DNA of 64,000 bases from Trametes villosa (taxonomy: Eukaryota > Basidiomycota > Agaricomycetes > Polyporales > Polyporaceae): contig PUDQ02000003.1 of the NCBI GenBank assembly GCA_002964805.2, positions 4,464,001 through 4,528,000 of the forward strand. Reading direction: 5' to 3'. Below are positions 33,430-45,986 of this stretch, piece after piece. Both the position numbers and the translations under genes were made by a program. The notes beneath the pieces were generated by a model that was given only the letters and a program-made list of their open reading frames with translations, did no database searches and was not told where the DNA came from. The stretch's first letter is position 1. Each line of letters opens with the position of its first letter.

Positions 33430-36340
33430 CTTCAAGCTGATTCATATGCCCTACTACATCATAGGATCTATGATCTATGCTGAATCCCAACCGCTCAGGG
33501 CTGCATACAGCAAACAGGCCCAATGGCGACATGTCCCCGGTAAATGCTCTCGAGGATGCTATCAAGTGCCCGTGTTCTCGAAGCGGACTTATCATTGCGT
33601 TAGCCCGCATCGCATATGTTAGACGTATGATCGTCCTCCCGCGACGACCCCTGGACCGAACGCCTGGTTCACCGTGTCCGCTCTTCATCCTCCCCGAAAC
33701 CATTCGCCGTCCACCAAGACCACCCGAAGACAACACCCGGGCCGCCCAATGTCGGTCCCTAGTCTCCCCCGCGACTTCTACATTCCCTTCTGAACCACTT
33801 ACACCGCATACAACGACTCGTTCCCGCGGAATGTCTCCCCCCGCTCCCTTCTTTGTTTCGTGCCGTCATCTGCGATCCCGCCCGGTTGCTACAACAAACA
33901 CGTTCCCTACGTTGGACGCCCGCCCAGCGCAGATCGTCCTCCCAGGTGCCGCATCGCGCCCAGGAGACTGCGTACGTCTCCCGCGCGCCCTGTTCTCGCC
34001 CCCATCACTCTTCAACCATCCGGTGACAGGAAAGCCCCGGAGTGCGGATGTGGGCGCTCGCTATTGCATCCAATGAGTCGTCGCCCGTTCACGTATACCA
34101 GGTACGCTATGGCGGATCTTCGCGGCCTTCAGCTGTACTTGAATGCTGACAGCCGCTCCCATAGACTGCGCCGTGGAGCAACTTCGACTCGCGGCAGCTG
34201 TCACCATGGTTGCTATAGTGGCCCCGCCCTCGGTGCTTATACACGGCTCTCACACGGAAAGGGTCCCACCGCATGCACATCGTGATAAAGTCTGGCACGC
34301 CTGGCGTTGAATGTGTTTCAGCGCGCAGGTTCGGGGCTAGAAGTCGTGTCTCTGACCATGCTCAAGCTCCTCCGCGCTCATATGTTTGATGGTCCTTGTC
34401 GCTAACGTCCGATTTGTTATATGTAGCGTTGTGTTTAGCATGGACGACACCGCCACCTGTACTATAGTGATTCAGTCAGATATATGCATGTATGCCGTAA
34501 GTCCTGCGCCCATGTCATTTTCTCAGATGGATGAGATCCTCTGCTGATATTGGTGTTAGTGGCTACCAGCGCGAGCATGGCGCTTGGGAGCACCTTGGAC
34601 ACGAGCGCGAGGCATCGATACCACTCACTTGATTTGTATTTTACCCAGCTCCCGACGACCATCGCGCGTCAAGCAAAGGCGGCCGGATACTCCTCACGAC
34701 CGTGTACATATCACCGGGTGGGTTGATTTGCTTCGCTTGCATTGCCATGTCAGCTACAGCTAACCCGAGTGCTGCGTACTGCATTGTGGTATATACCTTG
34801 AAGCTACAGACACCGTGCAGGGACGATGTGCCCTCGGATTACGCGGACCTTTGACATTCGCCCTACGACAAATGAAACTATGGACTTGTCTGCTCGGCCG
34901 TCTCTCCGAGTACCCGGGGCGTTGGATCATGCTCACAACGTCATACCCGGCGTTCATCCCCCCGTCCCAGTGGCCTTGCAATGAATCGTATCGCGCCCGG
35001 CGCCGGGGAAATGCTCACATGGAACGGAGTGCTCACTCGGCATCCTCTTTGGCTTATGCGATCTGACCTTGATCTTACCCCGCGCGCGGTGCGTGAAATA
35101 CAATATAGCCGTACCGATCGTCATTGGTCTCCTCGATCAGATTCGTGCACTGGTACCATGCGCATCGCCTTGACTGGTCTGGGTGTAACTCGAAGTTGAA
35201 TCTGCCAGTGGATGGTCGAGGGCCATGAGAGCATCTGTGTTGAATACGGTGCGACGTCAAATAGCATTCAGTCAGTGCAAAGGGGCGATGAAGGTGTTCG
35301 AGAGAGGATATATAATTAATTCCCGAAAACATGGCAAAGTGATCGGGCCCCCCGATCGAATCCAGATGGGCCGGCTCGCGTTGCGCAGACAGCGAGAGGA
35401 GCTTGAACGTCTACCACCATCTCGCGTAAGTATCGCAGCTTCACTCTCGCCGCGGACTCGACGATGCATGCGCTGAAGGTGTCGGATCAGGGTTAAGTGC
35501 AGCGCTGCCACGCGAACTGAAGCCGGCAATATATGGCGCAAGCGCGCGCTCGCGGCCAGCCGTTATAATCCAGCTGCCGCCCAACGACGTGGACGGCGAA
35601 TATCATCTCGTCCGTTTGCCTGCGTTCTGCATATCCATCACGCATCTCGCCAGGCGGCCGCAGATCCGCCCAACTCGTGCTCGCGTGTCTGGCGGCTACC
35701 GTCGACGACCTTGCCTCCGCGGCGTCTCTGCACAAGGTTCATCTGCGGCGTGAACCTCGGCCTCGGGAGCGCTCTGCCCCCTCGTGTCTGCCCCCTCCAT
35801 CCCGGAGCGGAACCTTCTCCTCGACGAAACCCAGCACCTCTCGCCCTCTCTAGTGCGCACAGGCCGTACAGCTTGGGACCAGCCTCGCGTCTGCTAGGAA
35901 TTCGGGAGGCACAGCCAAGGATTGCGTCCGCGAAGGCGTTCACCGCCACTGGCCGTATCGATTATCTCGCCCTGCCTCGCGTCCTGATCGTTCGGGCAAT
36001 AGGTGGCGTATTAAACCTCGTGTCTGCGTTGACAGCTTCATGTCCACTTCCCAACGGGTCAGTCGGTCCCCCGGCGGCGCAGCATCCCCAGGGGAATCCA
36101 CCAAAGCCGGAGGTGCGTCTGCCGTAGGCGCTTGCGGCGAAGGATTTCTGATGCATCATTGTTCTGCATTTCAAGCTCCATACAAGCCTGCCGGCCCACC
36201 TCCCCTTGCGAATCTTCCCACCTCCGGTGCGTCCATCCTCGTCCTCGCCGTCCGCTCCAGTGCCCTGACGTCGCCGACGCTCTCCCCCTCTCTGCTCTCT
36301 AGGTCTCTCAAGGGCGCACCCAGCGTCCTCCTCCACTCCC
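33430..36340. other. Long spacer upstream of the transcription factor
   Basis: About 2.9 kb without a gene I can support. Small candidate exons appear (for example 34,662-34,462 minus strand with a GTGAGT donor, and around 35,330-35,430 plus strand with a GTAAGT donor), none linked to a recognisable protein. The last roughly 600 bp are pyrimidine-rich, as expected of a promoter and 5' UTR. Confidence 0.35.
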
Positions 36341-39300
36341 ATGATCGGCCAGATCCCATCCCTCTACGACCCCAGCATGGCCATCCCTCCGGAAGGGCTC
36401 GACTACCAGCAGTGGGTGGACAACTATGCGAACGGGCAGGGGCAGTACGCCTACGCTACCCAAGGGGGCTTGCCTGGTAACGTCTCTCAAGTTCCCTTCC
36501 AGCAACAGCCACCACAGCAGCCAGCCCAATCTCAGCTCCATCACATCCAGACTTCCGCCTCTGCTGCGCCCCCTACTCAAAACCGTTACAACTTCGTGCC
36601 AGAGACGTACGCCACCGGCGACCAAGGCGCAGGCTACGACCCCCACTTCGCCCAAGCCGTCCCTGGTGATCGCCCCCAACGTGGGATGCCCCGTATCTCC
36701 CGTCGTGGTGGCGCCACCGTCGGCTATCCCCCCTCTGCGCCCAACCTCAGGATCCCAGAGCCGCCGCGGGGGTCCTACCAGCAGCCCCAGCAGTCCCCCC
36801 ATCATCCGCAACAGTCCTTCGGCGTCCCAGGGGCTGCGCAAGGCAGCGACTCGTACTTCTATTCACCTGTCAACCCAGATGTCATACCGGGCCCCGGCGA
36901 TCAGCATCACCGTCACTCGTCGTACAACTTCGTGCAGGGGTACCAGCCCGAGCCGTACTCGACGACGTCGTACACACCCAACTCCGACTTCACGAACCTC
37001 CCATCCTCTGTCTCCACACCCTCGGTTGGTGGGACTGACGATGGGCAACACCAGTACTCGTCGGCATCTTCCCAGGCGCCCTCTCGTCCCTCCGCTCCGC
37101 AGTCGCAGTCATCGTCCTCCCGGCAGGCCTCCGGCGTTGCAGCGCGGGGGCGAGGTCCCCGTGGCAAGCCCGCAGCCAAGCGCCAGCGCGAGGAGATCCA
37201 GGACGGCGACGACAGCGATACTCAATCCGATGACGAGCAAGGTCCGACGCTCACCGGACTGAATATGACAGTCAGTGTGCCGCCACCGCAAGGTCAGAAC
37301 TCGCTTCCGGCCCGGCTGTAAGTTTCCTCCGCTCCCGATGCTCGAGCTCGCTACTGATCAGGCTTAACTCCCTCTTCACGCCCTTCCATCGATGCTCGAC
37401 GTTACTGCAATCCGGGACTTGTGTCTCCCGTTCATGCGCCGCATACGGCGTTATCACAACGCCGGCGCTTAATCTGCTTTCCGCGCCGCTCCCCGTGCCC
37501 CGCGCGTCACCCCCACGCTGCACACACGGCGCCAACGCTGCAGACCGGGTGCATGCAAACACTGCAAGAAGCTGAAGGTGCGTCTACCGAGCAATTTGCG
37601 GTCAAGGAACCTGCCTCGGGCGGGGACACCCACCCGCGGTCCGAGGCTGCTGTCGTGCGGAGGCTGATCGAGGGCCATGGCGGTGCGACAGATGAGGTGC
37701 GAGTTCCCGCCAGAGGAGAACACGTGCAAGCGCTGCAAGTCAAGCGGGCATCAGTGCATCGTCGAGGGCAGAAAGCCCCGGAATGCGCCAAAGTGAGTCG
37801 TCCCATTCCAGCGGCTGTGGCGGGCCTGGCGAGCCGCACCCATAAGTACCGGGCGCCGCCCATTGGCGGGCTCCCTTCCTGCCGACCTCCGACCTCCGTG
37901 TGTGCGCGTGCGCGTGTCGAGCGAAGCGCAGCCAGTGTCCCGCCGCCGCCCGCGATGTCCTCGTCGTCCGGCCTCTCCTCGTTCTCGTCCGACGAGCTGT
38001 CAGAGGACGGTTACTCATTCGTGGTGTCCCGCCGCAGCAAGCGCGAATACCTCCTCGCCCAGATCCGCCAGAAGAACGCGATCATCGAGTCGCTTCTCAA
38101 GCAGGTGCGTGCGCCGAACGCTGCGGGACGGGCCGACTGCCGACCCTGACACGCCCCTCTCTTTCCCCTCGCGATGCTGACATCCCGGCCCTGCGGCGCC
38201 GCTCTTCACAGATCCACAACCCGTACCTGGCCACGCCGATGTCGATCGCGTCGTACCGGATGGCGACGTCGCCGACGGACCAGAACAACCAGAACGTAAT
38301 CGCGTTCCTCGACCGGCTGCAGGCGAGCGTGCAGACCGCGGGCACGTCGGGCGGTGTGAACGCGTTCAAGTTCGACTCGCGCGGGGAGAAGCACAGCGGC
38401 GAGTCCGACGACGAGTGGCACGACGCGGGCGCGAACGAGCTCACGGAGCGCGGGAGCGCCGGGCAGGACGAGGACGACGAGCCGCTCAAGGACGCGGAGG
38501 ACAAGCCGCAGGCGCTGCCCGACCAGACCGTGCCGCTCGGCCTCCTCGCGGATTTGTCGCTGGAGCACTCGAGGAAAAAGCACAGGAAGTCGGGTGCGAA
38601 GCCGAAGGAGAACGAGTCCTCTGATGATGACGTTGTGCGTATCGCCTCGAGAGCACACACGCGCGAGAGCCGCAGTACTGATGTTTCTGGCGCTATAGGG
38701 TGTTGCGAACGAAACGTTCTTCGAACCCGGTTAGCGCTACCGTGCAAATCACGGTGACTATCTGCTCAAAAATGATGACTCTAGGTCCTGCCTTCAACCT
38801 TGGGCTTCGTCAAACCATGATCGAGAGCGTCAGCCCTCCAGAGATCTTGGTGCACGGACTTGTCACGCCAGACGACGTCGACAAGTTGTTCAAGATGTGA
38901 GTTGTCTTCGAACCAATGCGCATATAGTCAGACTTACCTCGAATACAGCTACTTCGACAAGATCAACGTTCACTGCGACATGCTGGACCCCGCCCTGCAC
39001 ACGCCTGCAATGACCTTCAAGCGATGCCCGTTCCTGTTCACCGTCAGTGAGTAGAGAACAGACTATGTGCGCATGTATTCGTCTTTTAACTGTGCCTCTA
39101 GTTTGCGCGATCTCGTCCAGGTACTACCAGGAGAAGTCGGACATCTACCCGATTGCGATGCACTTCGCGAAGCACGCAGCCGCGTCGGGTCTTCTGAACG
39201 GCTGGAAGTCGGTCGAGCTGGCCCAGGCCTACCTCCTGATGAGCTTGTACGGCGTGCCCGCGCGGCGCTGGGAAGAGGACCGGAACTGGCTCTATACCGG

Positions 39301-41214
39301 GCTGGCGATTCGGTACGCTCTTTGCATACACGTTACGACGACAAGTGGGATGCTTACCCTGTTCAAGGATTGCGACCGATCTGAACCTGCACGTGGTGTC
39401 CAACGTGAAGCCGAAGACGGAGTCGCAAGAGCGCGAACTCGTAAATCAGCAGCGCGTGTGGCTCCTCTGCTATAATTTGGACAGGTCGACGGCGACGCAG
39501 TTTGGCAAGCCTGCGACGATCAAGGAGGACTAGTAAGTGTCCCTAGCACGCGCCGATATGCATATACTCAGGGATACGCTCTGTAGCACCATCCGCAACT
39601 CCGCCGACTGGTACAAGCGCTCGCGGATGAATGACCCCGTAAGTTGCTCTGTGCTCTGCCATCCGATGTTATAGCTCATGTGTCTTCGCTCCCTAGTTCA
39701 ACATCGGAACGTCGGCGTACTCGCAGATGCTCAGGATTATGTCGCACTTCCACGAGGAGATCTACTCCGATCCCGACACCCCGACCGGGCTGAACCAGGT
39801 AGGACGCATACATTCGCAATGCATTGCGGTGTGCTGACGTTACTCTACCCGCAGAACCTCGATTTCCGCACATCTATCATCGAACATGACGAACAGCTGA
39901 TGGCGTACTTCAAGGAGTGGTCGGAACGCTTCCAGCGCGACTCCGATCTGACCGGTCAGTCGATACTTCGATCTGCGAAGGGATGGCTGATCTTACCCGC
40001 GATGATGCAGATACCGCCTTGAAGTTCCGTGCCTCCCTGCTTCCATTGTACGTATGCTTACTACCCATGCTTCGCGCATATACTCACATTCACGCATTAC
40101 AGCCTCACCGGATACTCGCGACTAGTTATGTGGTCGTTCGGGTTCCAGCAGGCCTTCAAGCGCGGTTTCCGACCAGAGGATCAGCTCTTCTTGGACAAGG
40201 TCCGTCCATCTTCCATCTCTGCGATATCAAGACTTGTTGTTAAACTGCTCACCAGTGCTTCGAGTCCGCAAAGTCCGTCATCGTCACCTTGATCGACACC
40301 CTGGCACCATCTGGTTACATGCGCACTTCGCCTGATGGTACGTCAGTCATACGCGATGAGTTTGGTGATATGCTGATCAGTATCTCAAGCCCACTTCGTG
40401 TTTGCGTCCTTCGCGTCTGCGTTCCTTCTGAAGGTATGCTTGCAGGGCCCTCTCGCAAGAGCAAACGCTAACGAACCCTCTATAGTTGCTCCGTCCCGAG
40501 TTCTCGAGCTTCGTCTCGCCGGAAACGCAGACAGAGATCTTCGACCTCATCACCCGCCTCATCGATACACTCCGGTCGCCCGACATCGCCATCGACGAGC
40601 GCCACACCCCTGCTCTACACTCGCGCTTCCTTCACGGGCTCCTTCGGAAGCACCGCCACCTGGCGGTGAGTTCACGTTCTTCGGATTCTCAAGGCCCCCC
40701 TTCACAGCCCCAGGCACAGACCATGCGCAGCACGACCTCGACCTCGCCTTCGAACTCGTTCCACTCGCAGACTACCACCTCGTCTAGCCAGAGCGCACCT
40801 TCCCAGCAGTATCCTGCGAACGGCGGCGGAGGCGTGTATGACAACGTCGCGGCGACGAGCCCGACGTCCTTCACGGGCTCTGACACGTCGCTGCCTTCCG
40901 AGGCGATGTTTGACATGGAGCCGACGTACGCCGCCATGAACGGGAACAGCACGTTCCAGTTCAGCGGACAGCCGATGGAGGAGTCGTGGGGACCGCTCAA
41001 TGCGATTGCGAACCCGAACTATTGGAAGGACATGATGATGCCTGGGTGCGTTCCGCTCTTGCTATCGTCAAGCTGCGCCGTCACCGTGCTCACGATGTGT
41101 GTCTGCAGCTTCACATGGCCCGAGTCGCCGCCGTCGGTGCAGGAGCCCATGACGAACGGGTTCGACGCCGGCTTCGGCCAATACCACATGTCCGCGCCCA
41201 TCATCAGCGGTTAA
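36341..41214 (+). CDS. PriB-like Zn2Cys6 transcription factor
   Basis: A nuclear zinc-cluster regulator with a fungal-specific transcription factor domain, resembling the PriB family of mushrooms. I traced 19 exons: exon 1 36341-37317 (Gln/Pro-rich, low complexity), then 37544-37577, 37692-37792, 38038-38104, 38212-38634, 38699-38729, 38785-38896, 38949-39046, 39102-39312, 39368-39532, 39587-39638, 39697-39798, 39855-39954, 40011-40047, 40103-40199, 40256-40337, 40390-40433, 40486-41045 and 41109-41214. The cluster is C-x2-C-x6-C-x8-C-x2-C-x6-C (CKHCKKLK then MRC to HQC), split by an intron. A short coiled coil (QIRQKNAIIESLLKQI) follows. The middle homology domain includes LDPALHTPAMTFKRCPFLF and AISSRYYQEKSDIYPIAMHF. 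All junction phases agree and no break is seen. The target genes are unknown; its place beside P2O and SSP genes is suggestive only. Confidence 0.88.
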
Positions 41215-41219
41215 GCCGT

Positions 41220-41830
41220 GTCGTTGTTGGCTCTCCGTACCAGGGCCTCTGTTACCCCACGGATCGGCCCGGATATGCATTCTAGGAAAGTGGGAGGATA
41301 ATACAGGCTCGCTCTTCTTGACCGTCCGCTCTTGGATCTGCGCTAGCCCTTGTGATATACAGAACCTACCTCGCCTTTACCTTCCCCTCCCTGCTTCCTG
41401 ATTCTCGTTTCACCCCTTCTCGTCGTCATCGTCGCCTCTGGTTGGACGGGCTGTCGCCCATACATTGTAGCTTACCCATCTACGTGAAATTGTCTGGAAT
41501 CCTCCATGTACTTGTCTTGTACAGATATATTATGGTCCCATGCCCAGGTTCGCATACCCTCGTGGTGCACCGCACGAGACAATTGCCTTTCGAACGCGGT
41601 GTGGACAAAGGCTGTAGGTCCTTTGTGCAACCGATGCTGTGATACGCTCGGGCGCTTGGGGCGCCCGCCGCTCGAATATAAACTCTACGTCGCTCTTTGA
41701 CCACCTCCGTCACTCGACTAGTAGTGGTATAGCATAGGTGAGTTCGCGGCCACCCACAGTAGGAATAGGCGAGGGCACGGCTGAGACATAACGCTGTATG
41801 CTACAGAATCCGGTGGTTCAAATCGATATC
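41220..41830. other. 3' UTR and FB4 promoter region
   Basis: A TATA-like AATATAAAC lies near 41,675 and a probable 5' UTR intron (GTGAGTTCG near 41,739 to CTACAG at 41,813) precedes FB4. The region resembles 43,860-44,026 upstream of FB5. Confidence 0.45.
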
Positions 41831-43558
41831 ATGAGTGCCACCGCGGCATCAAGTCCCCCGCCACTCACGCTCCTAGATGAGCAACTCCCCGGCCCTTTAT
41901 ACGGCCTCCCTGCCATTGGCGTATACACTCGGGGGCTGGCGGCCTCCCCAGGTCTTCAAGCCGGAGCGACAGCATCCTGCCATGGCGACCCGCGCCAGCA
42001 CTTCGAGCTAGAGCTACTGAGCTTGAGGGCGCTGTGGAACGCGAACCTTCCAATCCATACGCTTCCCGCCGAAGTCCTCCTCGACATCTTCAAGTACTAT
42101 TTCGAGCCATATCACAGGCTCATGTTCATGTACACGCCGACGAAGCGGCCATGGGCGCCCCTGATGCGCGTTTGCCGCCACTGGTGCGCTCTCATCCGGA
42201 ACGACACCGAGTTTTGGAGTACCGTCGACGTCTCCAAGAGCACATCGTGGCTGGATATTGCGCTGCGTCGTTCGAATACGACTCCTCTGCGCGTGGTGCT
42301 TGGCCGCGGATGCGCCATGGACGTAGCGATACCGCTGCTGATGCAACACACCGACCGTCTCAAGCACCTGGAGTTGAACGCTCCTAACGCCAGTACACTG
42401 CAGCCACTCCTTGATTCCCCCCTCCCTATCCTTTCCAGCCTGATCATTGGTCTTGCCTCGACACCGTATGGAATTTCTGCGAAACAGCATAGTTTCGCGA
42501 GCGGCGCCCACCCTCACCTCGAGTCACTCAGTCTGACGCGGTCCTCGCTCGTCTGGACGAAGTCGCTTCTGGCGAATTTGAAATCACTATCTCTCCAGGG
42601 CTGCGTGTTGTCGACACATCCCCTCTCGTTCTCAGAGTTTCTTGACGTTCTTGAACACGGTCAGCAACTCGATTCCCTCCACCTCGGCTCCTTCCTTTCT
42701 GCATCGCTGTCGACGCGAACCTCCGTCCCGCGTGGACGCCTCATCGTCCTCCCCAATCTGTCGTGGCTCGAGTGCGACGATCGTCCTGCCCATATCGCGC
42801 GGTTGGTCTCTCACATTCAAACCGTTGTAGGGTGCGACTTCGAGCTCTCGGCGGGGTGCAACGGCCCCAATGACCTTTCGGCATCGTATCTCTCCTTCCT
42901 CCCTCACGATGGCCCGCGCGCAGCTTTCATGCGCTCTGCGTCTTCAGTCAACCTCGAGGTCTCGCGCGTGCAGAGCGTGATTACGTGGGACCTCGAGCTC
43001 AGCGGCTCGTGCAGACTCGAGCTCCATAGGACCGGTGCGGCTCTCTCGGATGCGTGGCTGGAGGGCAGTTTGCGAGAGCTCCCTGCGGTCTTCGCGCCGA
43101 GTGAACGGCCAGTCACAAGCCTGATTGTCATGGGAAAGCTCCACGCTGTCTCGCCCGCTGCATGGGACCTGGTATTTGCGTCCTTCCCGAAGCTGGAGAG
43201 TATCGAGCTCGAGACGGAGGAGGGGCCCAGGAGCATGTTCCCCGCTGTCGCCATCCGCTCGCTCTCTGCACCCACACCCTCCATCACTCCACCGGGCGAG
43301 GGGCGCACAGAGACCTCTTCTGTCCGTTGTATCGCGCTCACAGAGCTAAGAATCCTCATGTCGGAAGATTGGAAGTGGGGGAGGAGAGCATTCGAAGAGA
43401 TCCTCATGTGCCTGGATACGCGTGCGGCGGGCGGAGCACCGCGTCTGAAGAGCCTGCGTCTCTATCCGGAGTTCACGGCGCCGGAGGGGCAAGGAGAGGA
43501 ATGGGAGGCACAGCGGCAGAGACTGCGCGAGAGGGTCGAAAGGTTCCATGAGGGTTGA
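41831..43558 (+). CDS. F-box protein FB4
   Basis: Predicted SCF adaptor of 575 residues in a single intact exon. I prefer the ATG at 41831 (MSATAASS) over 41798 because the earlier one lies inside a likely 5' UTR intron and FB5 shares the MSATAASSPxPLTLLDEQ start. The order is family motif LLDEQLPGPLYGLPAIG, F-box NLPIHTLPAEVLLDIFKYYF with RVCRHWCALIRNDTEFW, then a leucine-rich C-terminal half ending in a basic RLRERVERFHEG tail. It is the intact sister of FB5 directly downstream, with similar promoters, so the pair arose by tandem duplication. Substrate unknown. Confidence 0.84.
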   Translation: MSATAASSPPPLTLLDEQLPGPLYGLPAIGVYTRGLAASPGLQAGATASCHGDPRQHFELELLSLRALWNANLPIHTLPAEVLLDIFKYYFEPYHRLMFMYTPTKRPWAPLMRVCRHWCALIRNDTEFWSTVDVSKSTSWLDIALRRSNTTPLRVVLGRGCAMDVAIPLLMQHTDRLKHLELNAPNASTLQPLLDSPLPILSSLIIGLASTPYGISAKQHSFASGAHPHLESLSLTRSSLVWTKSLLANLKSLSLQGCVLSTHPLSFSEFLDVLEHGQQLDSLHLGSFLSASLSTRTSVPRGRLIVLPNLSWLECDDRPAHIARLVSHIQTVVGCDFELSAGCNGPNDLSASYLSFLPHDGPRAAFMRSASSVNLEVSRVQSVITWDLELSGSCRLELHRTGAALSDAWLEGSLRELPAVFAPSERPVTSLIVMGKLHAVSPAAWDLVFASFPKLESIELETEEGPRSMFPAVAIRSLSAPTPSITPPGEGRTETSSVRCIALTELRILMSEDWKWGRRAFEEILMCLDTRAAGGAPRLKSLRLYPEFTAPEGQGEEWEAQRQRLRERVERFHEG

Positions 43559-43559
43559 T

Positions 43560-44026
43560 GCCAACTTGAAGTCGGGCTCGGGGTCGATTCCTGGGCAACT
43601 GACACCCTAGATGTATGATCTGGTAAAGTGCTTGCCAAACTGTCACCGAGCGTTTCTGTACTATACACCAAGTACATTTATGACGGCTCTTTGTTCACGT
43701 TTTGGCCTTCTGTTGGCCTTCCGGGATTGCGCCATATTATCCGGGAGCAAGACCTGTGCCACACGCTCACAACAGTTCAGCTACACTATCGCATGCAATC
43801 CACCCCGGCTGGCACTGATACGTTCGCTGCTCAGCGCTCAAGCGGCGGCTTCGGGCGCCCATTGCTCGAATCAGCTCTCCAGATTCTTCGACCACCTCCA
43901 TCACTCGACTTGTAGCAGTACATCACAGGTGCGTTCGCGGCCACCCACAAGTTGAATAGCTGAGCACATAGCTGAGACATAACCATGTGTGTAAAGGATC
44001 CAGTGGTTCAAGCTAGTGATATAATC
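43560..44026. other. FB4-FB5 spacer
   Basis: The last 170 bp resemble the FB4 upstream region (shared GTTCGCGGCCACCCACA and GCTGAGACATAAC). Nothing else is seen. Confidence 0.45.
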
Positions 44027-45972
44027 ATGAGTGCCACCGCGGCATCAAGTCCCTCGCCACTCACGCTCCTGGATGAACAACACCCCGGCCATTGGTGCAT
44101 ACACTCAAAGTCTTGCGGCCTCCCCAAGCTTTCAAGCCGGAACGACAGCACCCTGCCATGGTGATCCGCGCCACCACATCGAGCTCGAGCTGCTCAGCTT
44201 GAAAGCCCTGCGGAATGCAAACCTCCCGATCCACACGCTCCCCGCCGAAGTCCTCCTCGAAATCTTCAAGTACTCGCTCGTGCCAAACTACGGGCCCATG
44301 TTCACGTTTAAGACGACGCAGCGCCCCTGGGCGCCCCTGATGGGCGTTTGCCGCCATTGGTGCGCTCTCATTCGGAACGACGCCGTGTTTTGGAGTACCA
44401 TCAACGTCTCGAAAAACACGTCGTGGCTGCATCTCGCGCTGCGACGCTCACGCCGGACTCCTCTGCGCGTGGTGCTGGGCCGCGGGTGCGACGTGGACCT
44501 GGCGATACCACTGTTGAAGCAGCAAACTAATCGTCTTAAGCACCTGGAACTGAGTGCCTCCCGCGCCAGTATCCTACAACCACTCCTGGATTGTCCCTTC
44601 CCTATCCTCGTCAGCCTGACCGTCTGTGTTTACTCGCCCTCGTCGTGGGCGTCCGCGAGAGATCATGCACTTGTGGCCGACCGCTACCCACGCCTCCAGT
44701 CACTCCGCCTTGTACGGTTTTCGCTCGCTTGGACGAGGCCGCTAGTGGCGAACCTACGATCGTTGTCTCTCAAGGACTGTGTACAGTCGACAAACCCTCT
44801 CTCGTTTTCAGAGTTTCTCGATGTTCTTGAGCATGGTCAGCAACTCAACTCCCTCCGCCTCGGCTCCTTCCTTTCTGCATCGCTGTCGCCGACGCGGACC
44901 TCGGTTCCACGCGGACGCCTCGTCGTCCTCCCTAAGCTGTCGCATCTCGAGTGCGATGACGTCGCCGCCTATATAGCGCGGCTGGTTTCTCACATCCAAG
45001 CCGCTGGGTCCTGCAATTTCGAACTTACGACGGGGTGCAACGGTCCCGATGACCCTTCGGCGTCATTTCTCTCCTTCCTCCCAGGACCCCGGAAAATCCT
45101 CCTGGAGGTTACATCCCACTTTCGGGGGTACTTATAAGGGAATTTTAACTATATAAGGCAATGTGCCTGGGCGCTTAGGTCACGTGTACCCCCGAAAACG
45201 GCCCTTTTGGGGGTGTTTTCAGATGTAAGCTCTGTATGGGGTTTTCGGGGGTCCTTTCCTCCCTCAGGATGGCCCGCGCGCCACCTTCATGCGCTCTGCG
45301 TCTTCTGTCAATCTCGAAGTCTTGCACGTGGAGAGCGTGCTCGCATGGGACCTGGAGCTCGGCGGCTCGTGCAGGCTCGAACTCCGCCGAACCGGTGCAG
45401 CTCTCTCGGATCCCACCGCGCAGTGGCTGGATCGGAGCTTGCAGGAGCTGCCCACGCTCTTCGCTCCGAGCGAAAGGCAGCTCACAAGTCTGGCTGTCAT
45501 TGGAAAGCTGCACGCCGTTCCTGCTGCGACATGGGACCTGGTGTTCGCGTCCTTCCCAAGACTGGAGAAGCTCTCACTGCGGACAGAGGATGGTCCCCGG
45601 AGCGTGTTCCCTGCCGTCGCCATCCGCTCGCTTTCTGACCCGGTGTCCGTCATTGCGCCCGGCGAGGGGCCCACAGGCGAAACCTCCGTTCGCTGTACCG
45701 CGCTCACAGACCTGGAGCTTTTCATGACCGACAACTGGAAGTGGGAACGAGGGGCGGTAGAGGAGATTGTCGCATGCCTGGACGCGCGTGCCGCGGGCGG
45801 AGCAGAGCGTTTGAAGCGCCTGCGTCTTTACCCGGACTTTGACGCGGAGGGGACAGGGCTAGGAGAGGTTTGGGAAGGGTTTCGGCAGAGCCTGTGCGAG
45901 AGGGTTGAGTGGTTCGATGACCAAGGATCATGCGATGTAACTTACGACGATTTCTGCGACCTTTCTTTCTGA
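44027..45972 (+). pseudogene. F-box gene FB5, broken by a deletion and a MITE
   Basis: A tandem duplicate of FB4 with two lesions. First, a 20-nt deletion near 44,092 removes the LPGPLYGLP codons and shifts the frame of the expected ATG at 44027; an ATG at 44073 happens to restore the downstream frame (MNNTPAIGAYTQSL), so a shortened protein could still start. The F-box NLPIHTLPAEVLLEIFKYSL with GVCRHWCALIRNDAVFW is intact. Second, a 173-bp element at 45,083-45,255 plus its 8-bp target duplication interrupts the leucine-rich region, adds 181 bp and brings a stop at 45137. The 3' part (45,264-45,972) stays open and similar to FB4. At best a truncated protein of about 350 residues can be made. 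Confidence 0.85.
45083..45255. mobile_element. 173-bp hAT-type MITE in FB5
   Basis: Terminal inverted repeats AGGACCCCGGAAAA at the left and TTTTCGGGGGTCCT at the right match except for one base. A perfect 8-bp target duplication TTCCTCCC flanks the element (45,075-45,082 and 45,256-45,263). The uninterrupted sequence in FB4 (CTTCCTCCCTCACGATGG) shows the empty site. Inside, the motif CCCC.GAAAA recurs in alternating orientation (about 45,087, 45,115 reversed, 45,190, 45,243 reversed), and TTCGGGGGTAC pairs with GTACCCCCGAA. No coding capacity. The 8-bp duplication points to a hAT-like transposase acting in trans. Confidence 0.88.
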
Positions 45973-45974
45973 TA

Positions 45975-45986
45975 CCCCCCCCCCCC
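45975..45986 (+). repeat. Run of 12 C
   Basis: A homopolymer immediately after the FB5 stop codon; its length may be uncertain in the assembly. Confidence 0.6.

Noticed and set aside
33477..34076. 199-codon open frame on the plus strand
   Set aside because: Low-complexity, proline/arginine-rich, with no domain, no good start context and comparable open frames on other phases of the same GC-rich DNA.
35711..36127. 138-codon frame upstream of the transcription factor
   Set aside because: Pyrimidine-rich leader region; no conserved motif, likely promoter and 5' UTR.
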